Assembly (NCBI GenBank): GCA_022565135.1
Contig: JADFKA010000152.1
Location: forward strand, 1-5,211
Length of the DNA stretch: 5,211 bases
Reading direction: 5' to 3'
Source: Pseudomonadota bacterium
GTDB lineage: Bacteria > Pseudomonadota > Gammaproteobacteria > Steroidobacterales > Woeseiaceae
A program made the position numbers and the translations under genes. Of this stretch, positions 1-5,211 are shown in pieces. The first letter of the stretch is position 1. Each line of letters begins with the position of its first letter. The notes beneath the pieces are model-generated. The model was not told the DNA's origin. It made no database searches and saw only the letters and a program-made list of their open reading frames with translations.

Positions 1-1884
1 CGTCATCGAAGTATTGATCTGTTCTTCAAAGGACTGAGGGAGCTCGGCTGCGGGCGCGGTCGTTTGTGATGGCGCCGCGGCCGGCGTTGGGCGCGCCGCT
101 GCCGGAGCAGATTTCTCATTTAAAGCACGAACCGTAGCGAGCCTTTGAGATGCCGAAACATCGAGCTTGCTGGACGGCGGCACGGGTTTTACGTTGACAG
201 CTGGTGCGCTGGCAGGCTCTGCTGTGGGTGCGACAGTGGCAACCGCGGGTGCTTCTTCTGCCAGGGGTTGCACGTCATCATTCGCTGACGCGTTCTCTTG
301 CGCTTTCGCCACAACCTGGGCCGCGATCATACTGAACTCTTCGCCAAACAAGGTTTCGGCTAATTTGTCATCGACATCGTCGATGGTTTTCGCCTTTGCT
401 AGTCCTGCGGCAATGGCGTCGAGTTCGTTGTCTTCTTGCTTGGATTTTACCGCGGCTTGGTCAATGGGCTTTGCTTGAGTTTTAACGATGGGTTTGCCGG
501 AGACAGTTGGTGGTGTCAATACCGGAAGTTCTGTAGACGTCGCAGCGGTGTCGGTCGATTCCTTTTTATCGCTCGACTCGCTTGAATTTTGTTCCGCAGT
601 ATCAGGCTTCGATTTCTTAAGCTCTTCGACCGCTTCTGCGACTTTGGCTTCAATTTGTCGGTCCAGCGTTATTGTGGTTACGACTTCAGGCGGATCGTCT
701 GCATCGTCTTCATCCGCGGTATCCGCGTCTGTCGAATCAGCACCTTGCGCGACAGACATTGCACGCTCGAGGGCGACAAGGTCTGGGCGTAATTGAGCTA
801 GCGTGGGATCACGGTCCCACTCAGGTATTTCGTCTTCGGCAGTATCACTCGAGGGTTCCTCGGTTACTGGCACGTTTGTTGCCGCATGCGGCGGCGACGG
901 CGAATTGACAAGGTCAGGTGCAAGAATCTTGAGGTCGGGTAGCGTGTCCTGAATCAGCTCGGGTATGGTGTCATCGACGCTCGACTCGGTCACTTCGGGG
1001 ACCAATGGCGCGGGCTCAACCGGCGCAGGATCAGATTTGGCGACTACTTTTGCGATCTCTTTAACACTGTGCTTGTCGGTCAGCCCATACTCGTCGGCCG
1101 CAATTCGTTCAATCATTTCGGCGCTTATCTGTTGCTGATTTTTCTCGGCTGCCGATGTCAGCGCCGATTCGACAAGATTGTTGGCGACTCTTGGAATGCC
1201 GCCGCTGAGTCGGTGCAGAGTATCCGCGGTGCCTGCCGCAAAGAGTGTGTCGAATTCACCTCCTACGAGGCGGAAACAATGCTTGAGATAGGCAAGCAGT
1301 TCGGTGGCAGACAGGTGCTCGATGGGCTGGCGCAGCCGAACGCGTTGTTTGAGTCGTATAAGCTCTGGATCGCGCAGTAGTTCGTCAATTCCTGCATCAC
1401 CCATCAAGATGATGTTGGCGCCGTCGGACTCCCCGGCATCCAATGCGGTTATTGCCTCGAGCTCGGAGAGTGTCATAGCGCCGATCCGTGGGGCATCTTC
1501 TACTACGACGCATACACGTCTGCCTTTCTGGGCAAACTCCTGCAATATCCGTCGAAAGCTTGTGAAACGCTGCACTGTGCCTGAAGGAGGTTGGTGCATG
1601 CCGAGGCCCTGCAGCAATAATTCAAGCACCTCATCTTGCGCCAGCCGCATGCGACCGATGGAGACTATGACTCGAGAGTCGCCTGCTGATTCGAGTGCGC
1701 GATTGACGATGGTCGTCTTGCCACCGCCAACCGGACCAGATACCGCGATGACGGCGTCCGGGGCTGCCAGAGCTTTTTTTAGCGCGGCCATAGCAGCGGC
1801 CGTCTGCGGCCCAATGAAAACGTCAGCCCTGGCCGCATTGGCGCGGAATGGTGGTTTGCTCAGGCCAAAATGTTTTTCGTACAT
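1..1884 (-). CDS. ExeA/MshM-like AAA+ ATPase with long acidic, Pro/Ala-rich tail (3' end outside window)
   Basis: The gene reads leftward for 628 codons with no stop and continues past the window edge. The start at 1884 is chosen because it gives the family N-terminus MYEKHFGLSKPPF, and the frame upstream has no ATG, GTG or TTG before a stop at 1975-1977. No clear Shine-Dalgarno precedes it. Residues 1-270 match ExeA/GspA/MshM-type ATPases. Walker A is GPVGGGKTT at 50-58. The Walker B strand is VCVVVEDAPRI at 124-134. A sensor-like strand NIILMGD lies at 157-163, and SGGIPR at 227-232 carries the likely sensor-2 arginine. Family members energise or assemble type II secretion, MSHA-type pili or exopolysaccharide/PEP-CTERM export; which applies here is unknown. 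Residues ~280-628 are Asp/Glu-, Pro- and Ala-rich and probably disordered. Helix-like islands appear at ~403-426, 487-530 and 576-590. No membrane segment or peptidoglycan-binding domain is visible, though either could lie beyond the edge. The AAA+ call is firm; the pathway is not. Confidence 0.88.
   Translation of the reverse strand, partial: MYEKHFGLSKPPFRANAARADVFIGPQTAAAMAALKKALAAPDAVIAVSGPVGGGKTTIVNRALESAGDSRVIVSIGRMRLAQDEVLELLLQGLGMHQPPSGTVQRFTSFRRILQEFAQKGRRVCVVVEDAPRIGAMTLSELEAITALDAGESDGANIILMGDAGIDELLRDPELIRLKQRVRLRQPIEHLSATELLAYLKHCFRLVGGEFDTLFAAGTADTLHRLSGGIPRVANNLVESALTSAAEKNQQQISAEMIERIAADEYGLTDKHSVKEIAKVVAKSDPAPVEPAPLVPEVTESSVDDTIPELIQDTLPDLKILAPDLVNSPSPPHAATNVPVTEEPSSDTAEDEIPEWDRDPTLAQLRPDLVALERAMSVAQGADSTDADTADEDDADDPPEVVTTITLDRQIEAKVAEAVEELKKSKPDTAEQNSSESSDKKESTDTAATSTELPVLTPPTVSGKPIVKTQAKPIDQAAVKSKQEDNELDAIAAGLAKAKTIDDVDDKLAETLFGEEFSMIAAQVVAKAQENASANDDVQPLAEEAPAVATVAPTAEPASAPAVNVKPVPPSSKLDVSASQRLATVRALNEKSAPAAARPTPAAAPSQTTAPAAELPQSFEEQINTSMT
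1711..1737 (-). other. Walker A (P-loop) of the ATPase
   Basis: These nine codons give GPVGGGKTT (residues 50-58), a full match to GxxGxGKT/S. Lys56 and Thr57 are the expected phosphate- and magnesium-binding residues. Nucleotide binding is therefore likely intact. Most ExeA relatives read GEVGAGKTT here, so the Pro at the second position is a small deviation. Confidence 0.9.
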
Positions 1885-1942
1885 AACGGTCGGATTCGCT
1901 GAAATAAAACGCCACTGGGCGATTAGCAGTATTGAACCGGCA

Positions 1943-1956
1943 GTTTGGGGCCAAAC
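1943..1956. repeat. Short inverted repeat (6-bp arms, 2-bp spacer)
   Basis: GTTTGG and its exact reverse complement CCAAAC flank a GG spacer, 59 bp upstream of the ATPase start codon. A loop of two bases is too short for a good RNA hairpin, so if functional it would more likely be a protein-binding dyad. Chance occurrence is quite possible at this arm length. Confidence 0.35.
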
Positions 1957-1996
1957 AAACCGAATTTCATGGAGTTAGGTCACAAAAAGGCAATAA

Positions 1997-2025
1997 TTGG
2001 GTATCTGACGTCGCTGCATTAAACT
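1997..2025 (+). promoter_or_regulatory. Candidate sigma70-like promoter for the efflux operon
   Basis: TTGGGT (1997-2002) and TAAACT (2020-2025) are separated by 17 bp. The -35 matches the consensus at 3 of 6 positions and the -10 at 4 of 6, and the spacing is ideal. Transcription would begin near 2032 and leave a leader of about 70 nt containing the 9-bp repeats. This is the best rightward candidate I can see, but the match is weak. Confidence 0.25.
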
Positions 2026-2044
2026 GAACAAAACCGTGTTAATT

Positions 2045-2063
2045 ACCTCAAAAAACCTCAAAA
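2045..2063. repeat. 9-bp tandem direct repeat with 10-bp period
   Basis: ACCTCAAAA occurs at 2045-2053 and again at 2055-2063, one base apart, so the two copies lie on the same face of the helix. The pair sits 38 bp before the adaptor start codon, where an operator or an mRNA-level element could act. No matching regulator gene is present in the window. Confidence 0.5.
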
Positions 2064-2088
2064 TACGAAACATTGCTGCAATTACCCC

Positions 2089-2092
2089 GGAA
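2089..2092 (+). promoter_or_regulatory. Weak ribosome binding site for the adaptor GTG start
   Basis: GGAA lies 8 nt upstream of the GTG at 2101. It is a minimal Shine-Dalgarno match but correctly spaced. It helps decide the start, because the frame is closed by a TGA directly upstream (2098-2100), and the next ATG at 2182 would delete the membrane anchor. Confidence 0.35.
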
Positions 2093-2100
2093 TCGTCTGA

Positions 2101-3279
2101 GTGAAACCTGTTCTTCGACGGTGGGTCCTCTTACCCACTATTATTGTCGTGCCGATTATTGTGACGGTCGTGTGGATTTCAATGAAGCCCGAACCGGAGC
2201 AACGCGAGGACGAAACGCTCGATCTGCTGGTCGAAGTCCTGCGACTCGAAGTCTCGGCTGCGAGCTTCGAAATTCGCAGCCAGGGAACTGTGCGGCCCAG
2301 GACACAGACAACAGTGAGTGCCGAGATTTCCGGATCGATCGTCAGCATTTCACCGAAATTCAACGCCGGCGGCATATTCCAGGCGGATGAGGTGTTAATG
2401 CGCATTGATCCGACGAATTACGCCGTTGCAGTGGACAAAGCTGAAGCACTGATCAAGCAGCGCCAGATCGAATATGACGGTTCGAAGAAATTGCGCAGTC
2501 AGGGTTATCGTGCCGAATCGGAATTCGCATCGGCCGCCGCCGCCCTCGCATCCGCACAGGCCGAGTTAGTCAATGCCCGCCGTAACCTGGAGCGAACTTA
2601 TATTCGATTGCCCTACGAAGGCATGGTTCGGAGCAAAGATGCTGACCTGGGACAGTTCGTCAATCCGGGCACGCCGCTGGGTGTGACGTTTGCAACCAAT
2701 ATTGCCGAGGTCAGACTGCCGCTGACCGATCATGATCTCGCCTTCGTCGAGTTGCCCGATGCATCGGCAATCAGGCAGACCGGAATTGCCGACGGTCCGC
2801 TTGTCAAATTGTCTGCCGTACAGAAAGGACGATTGACCCAATGGGATGCGCAGATCGTCAGGTCAGAGGGTGTCGTCGACGAAAGAAGCCGCGTGACCTA
2901 TGCCGTTGCACGAATTCTTGACCCGTACCAGTTGCACGGGCAGGGCATACCGTTGCCTGTCGGCACGTTTGTCAGTGCCAGAATTCAAGGATCTACGGTG
3001 CTCGATGTCATTCGCGTGCCACGAGCGGCACTTCGCGGGGCGAACCAACTCCTGGTGGTGAATGATGAATACAAACTGGAGATCCGTACGGTAGATGTTA
3101 TCAGAGCTGACGCTGAGTTCGCTTATCTGGGCAGCGGCGTGGTGGCAGGCGAGAGCATTGCGATTACCGCAATTGAAGCTCCGACCAACGGCATGTCCGT
3201 GCGCACGGCGGAGTCCATTGCGGCCGAGAAGGCGCTTGGCGATGACGAGAAACTCGCTTCGCGCGTTGGTGAAGAATAA
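2101..3279 (+). CDS. RND efflux periplasmic adaptor (membrane fusion protein, HlyD/AcrA type)
   Basis: The 392-residue product would bridge the inner-membrane RND pump and an outer-membrane TolC-like channel. A GTG start is used because a TGA abuts it upstream and because it supplies an N-terminal anchor: basic residues at 2-7, then a hydrophobic stretch at 8-27. No lipobox cysteine is present, so it is anchored by a helix (or cleaved), not lipidated. Residues ~64-105 form the first half of the lipoyl/barrel-sandwich domain (VRPRTQTTVSAEISG, then VLMRIDP). Residues ~107-168 form a coiled-coil hairpin. Residues ~169-197 (IRLPYEGMV, DLGQFVNPGTPL) close the lipoyl domain. Beta-barrel and membrane-proximal domains follow to the C-terminus, including IRVPRAALRG around 301-310. 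Length is normal for the family. It ends 2 bp before the permease start, so co-translation is likely. The substrate is not predictable. Confidence 0.93.
   Translation: MKPVLRRWVLLPTIIVVPIIVTVVWISMKPEPEQREDETLDLLVEVLRLEVSAASFEIRSQGTVRPRTQTTVSAEISGSIVSISPKFNAGGIFQADEVLMRIDPTNYAVAVDKAEALIKQRQIEYDGSKKLRSQGYRAESEFASAAAALASAQAELVNARRNLERTYIRLPYEGMVRSKDADLGQFVNPGTPLGVTFATNIAEVRLPLTDHDLAFVELPDASAIRQTGIADGPLVKLSAVQKGRLTQWDAQIVRSEGVVDERSRVTYAVARILDPYQLHGQGIPLPVGTFVSARIQGSTVLDVIRVPRAALRGANQLLVVNDEYKLEIRTVDVIRADAEFAYLGSGVVAGESIAITAIEAPTNGMSVRTAESIAAEKALGDDEKLASRVGEE
3268..3276 (+). promoter_or_regulatory. Ribosome binding site of the permease, inside the adaptor 3' end
   Basis: GGTGA (3268-3272) lies 9 nt before the permease ATG and is followed by AG-rich GAAGAA. 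It overlaps the last codons of the adaptor gene, so ribosomes finishing the adaptor would be well placed to start the permease. Confidence 0.5.
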
Positions 3280-3281
3280 CG

Positions 3282-5211
3282 ATGCAAGAGCGCAGATCGA
3301 CAAGCGAGAAAGGCATCATTGCCTGGTTTGCCAGCAATCATGTCGCCGCCAATTTATTGATGTGGTTCATTATCGTTGCGGGTGTCATTTCAGTATTTAC
3401 GATTCGTAAACAAACCACTCCCGATTTCCAGCTGAATACGATACAGGTGCGCGTTCCCTACCTGGGTGCGGCGCCACAAGAGGTTGAGGAAGGCGTTGTC
3501 ATAAAGATCGAAGAAGCGATTCAGGACCTGAACGGGATCGTGGAAATCAATTCTTTCGCGCGGGAAGGATTGGGCTCGGTTACCGCGGAAGTATCCAGCG
3601 ATGCCGATATCAACGAGGTGCTCAGTGAGATAAAGACCCGAGTGGATGCGATATCGACATTTCCGGCACTGACCGAGAAACCAGTCATTTACAAACAAGA
3701 AGTGCCCATCCATGTCGTCTTCGTCGCCATTCACGGCAATCTGGACGATTTCTCGCGAAAATCAATTGCCCAGGAAGTGCGTGACGAGCTCATGACGATT
3801 CCCGCGGTTAACCAGGTCCAGTTCCTCGGTGATCGAGCTTACGAAATCAGCATCGAAGTATCGGAACATGTGCTGCGCGAATACGGTCTCACCATGACCG
3901 AGATTTCTCAGGCGATCCGGAATTCATCGGTCGACATGCCGGGCGGGACCATCAACACGGCGGGCGGCGATATACTGTTGCGCACTGAGGGACAGGTCTA
4001 CACCGGCCGTGAGTTCGCCGAACTTGTGTTGCGTACTTACCCCGACGGTACACGGCTGAAATTGGGCGACGTCGCGACCATTAATGATGGCTTCGTGGAA
4101 ACTCAGGGGTATGGTCGCTTCGATGGCAAGCCAACGGCGACACTGCGAGTGCTCGCCAGTGGTCAGCAAAACGAACTCCAAACCGCTGCTGCCGTTCGAG
4201 AATACATCGAAAAGAAATCCGCTAGTCTGCCTGCCGGCGTGAAAATGGATATCTGGGTTGATCGCTCGCACTACCTGAAGGACCGGCTGAGCATGATGAT
4301 GAAGAATATGTGGCAGGGCGCGCTGCTCGTCTTTCTGGTTCTGTCATTGTTCTTGCGCATGAAAGTTGCCGCCTGGGTCATCATCGGTATTCCGATCACG
4401 TTCCTCGGGGCAATTTGGCTGATGCCCCATGGTCCCTGGCCCGTGACGATCAACATGATCAGTTTGTATGGATTCATAATCGTTCTCGGTATCGTCGTGG
4501 ACGACGCCATTATTATCGGCGAGAGTGTCTACACGAAAATACGGGCTGATGGGCACACAATAGATAACGTCGTGCAGGGAGCGCGAAAAGTTGCTATACC
4601 GGCCACTTTCGGTGTATTGACGACGATAGCAGCGTTCGCGCCAATGCTATTCGTCGGCGGAATCGTTGGCCCGTTTTTTGAGGCCCTGGCCATGGTCGTG
4701 ACTCTGTGTCTGCTTTTTTCGCTCGTAGAGTCCAAACTGATACTCCCCGCTCACCTTGTGCACGCCAAGATCAAACCCGTTGATGAGGAGGACCTGTTCA
4801 ACCCACAGCGCAGAATTGGTCTATTTGAGCGTGTGCCAAGATTTTTCCAAAAGATCCAGCGGCGCACGCAGCATGGCTTGCAGTCATTGATTACAAACTA
4901 CTATCAGCCGTGGCTCGAACGTGCGGTCGATAATCGCGGTACGACAGTGGCGATATTTATCGGCGTGTTGACGCTGACGATTGGCCTGCTTGGCAGTGGC
5001 GCGGTTCGAGTGGTTATGTTTCCGGAAGTACCGGGTGACTTCATCCGCATGGAGTTGCAAATGCAGAGCGGTACGGCACCGGAGATTCGCAACGCAGCGA
5101 TGGACAGAATCGAAGCTGCAATTCTGGATCTCAACGAAGAGTATATTCTCGATAACCCCGGTCTTGATCCGATGATTGCCCACGTCGGCTCATTTACTAA
5201 CGGCGATACCG
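3282..5211 (+). CDS. RND efflux permease, HAE/AcrB-like (3' end outside window)
   Basis: This is a proton-driven inner-membrane pump subunit that would work as a trimer with the upstream adaptor. The visible 643 residues are about 60% of the ~1,030-1,060 usual for the family. The ATG lies 2 bp after the adaptor stop. TM1 is at ~21-41, followed by the first periplasmic porter loop (~42-344, with the family signature YLGAAPQEVEE at 60-70). TM2 is ~345-358, TM3 ~362-381 and TM4 ~390-412. TM4 carries GIVVDDAIIIGES, whose aspartates are residues 407 and 408, the proton-relay pair of AcrB at identical numbering. TM5 is ~438-458 and TM6 ~466-488, ending in LPAHL. An amphipathic cytosolic stretch follows (~493-553), then TM7 (~555-573) and the start of the second periplasmic loop. 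The DD pair and the adaptor partner favour an HAE drug/lipophile exporter, but a metal pump cannot be formally excluded. The lysine and arginine of TM10/11 lie beyond the window. Confidence 0.95.
   Translation, partial: MQERRSTSEKGIIAWFASNHVAANLLMWFIIVAGVISVFTIRKQTTPDFQLNTIQVRVPYLGAAPQEVEEGVVIKIEEAIQDLNGIVEINSFAREGLGSVTAEVSSDADINEVLSEIKTRVDAISTFPALTEKPVIYKQEVPIHVVFVAIHGNLDDFSRKSIAQEVRDELMTIPAVNQVQFLGDRAYEISIEVSEHVLREYGLTMTEISQAIRNSSVDMPGGTINTAGGDILLRTEGQVYTGREFAELVLRTYPDGTRLKLGDVATINDGFVETQGYGRFDGKPTATLRVLASGQQNELQTAAAVREYIEKKSASLPAGVKMDIWVDRSHYLKDRLSMMMKNMWQGALLVFLVLSLFLRMKVAAWVIIGIPITFLGAIWLMPHGPWPVTINMISLYGFIIVLGIVVDDAIIIGESVYTKIRADGHTIDNVVQGARKVAIPATFGVLTTIAAFAPMLFVGGIVGPFFEALAMVVTLCLLFSLVESKLILPAHLVHAKIKPVDEEDLFNPQRRIGLFERVPRFFQKIQRRTQHGLQSLITNYYQPWLERAVDNRGTTVAIFIGVLTLTIGLLGSGAVRVVMFPEVPGDFIRMELQMQSGTAPEIRNAAMDRIEAAILDLNEEYILDNPGLDPMIAHVGSFTNGDT

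Larger units (their letters stand above)
1885..2100. other. Divergent intergenic region between the ATPase and efflux operons
   Basis: This 216-bp gap separates two outward-facing start codons, so it must hold promoters for both directions unless transcripts enter from elsewhere. The right half (about 1980-2075) is visibly AT-rich. I see one weak rightward promoter candidate, a 9-bp direct repeat at 2045-2063, a 6-bp-arm dyad at 1943-1956, and a small odd palindrome CAATAATTG at 1991-1999. For the leftward direction a -10-like TTTAAT (complement of 2017-2022) exists without a convincing -35. No small gene with a credible start and composition was found. Confidence 0.8.

Noticed and set aside
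167..908. Several plus-strand open frames of 67-103 residues rich in Ser and Ala
   Set aside because: They are antisense to the low-complexity Asp/Glu/Ala tail of the ATPase. Biased codons there create open complementary frames, and no start has a convincing ribosome binding site.
1304..1978. A 224-residue open frame on the plus strand opposite the ATPase gene
   Set aside because: Its translation is Ser/Arg/Pro-rich with no recognisable domain, and it lies wholly antisense to a well-supported AAA+ domain. It is a composition shadow.
2008..2013. GACGTC palindrome between the proposed -35 and -10
   Set aside because: A 6-bp palindrome is expected often by chance, and no longer symmetry surrounds it.
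2082..2405. A minus-strand open frame of 107 residues covering the adaptor start
   Set aside because: It lies antisense to the adaptor's anchor and lipoyl segment, whose protein-level match is strong. It has no motif of its own.
3277..3284. Possible stop-start overlap or frameshift between adaptor and permease
   Set aside because: The adaptor ends in TAA at 3277-3279 and the permease ATG begins at 3282. Both proteins have family-typical ends, so this is ordinary operon spacing.
2863..3303. A 146-residue minus-strand open frame opposite the adaptor gene
   Set aside because: It has no family resemblance and overlaps the end of a clearly coding adaptor and the start of the permease.
3390..5183. 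Multiple short open frames, mostly minus-strand, across the permease gene
   Set aside because: All are shadows of a continuous 643-codon RND frame with correct membrane topology and the DD motif.

Overview
The window holds two divergent transcription units, consistent with a Gammaproteobacterium. Composition looks mid-50s % GC by eye. The layout pairs an ExeA/MshM-type secretion ATPase with an HAE-type RND efflux operon, both common in environmental and marine gammaproteobacteria. That assignment is an inference from gene families, not from a marker gene.

Minus strand, 1-1884: one open frame of 628 codons begins at position 1884 and runs off the left edge. Its first ~270 residues are an ExeA/GspA/MshM-like AAA+ ATPase. 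The remaining ~360 visible residues are an acidic and Pro/Ala-rich, apparently disordered tail with a few helix-like islands. The Walker A loop is intact, but the Walker B acidic pair reads Glu-Asp instead of the family's usual Asp-Glu.

Intergenic, 1885-2100: 216 bp separate the two start codons. This stretch is AT-rich on its right side. It carries a weak sigma70-like promoter candidate facing right, a 9-bp direct repeat spaced by one helical turn, and a short dyad.

Plus strand, 2101-5211: a periplasmic adaptor (membrane fusion protein, 392 aa) is followed after 2 bp by an RND permease (643 residues visible, truncated by the window end). They would form a two-gene inner-membrane and periplasmic efflux module that needs an outer-membrane TolC-like channel encoded elsewhere. 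The permease has the proton-relay aspartates at residues 407 and 408, the same numbering as in AcrB. Its substrate cannot be read from the sequence.

I found no RNA genes, mobile elements or CRISPR array. I see no clear evidence for a wholly new system. The most unusual item is the ATPase, with its swapped Walker B pair and its long tail.
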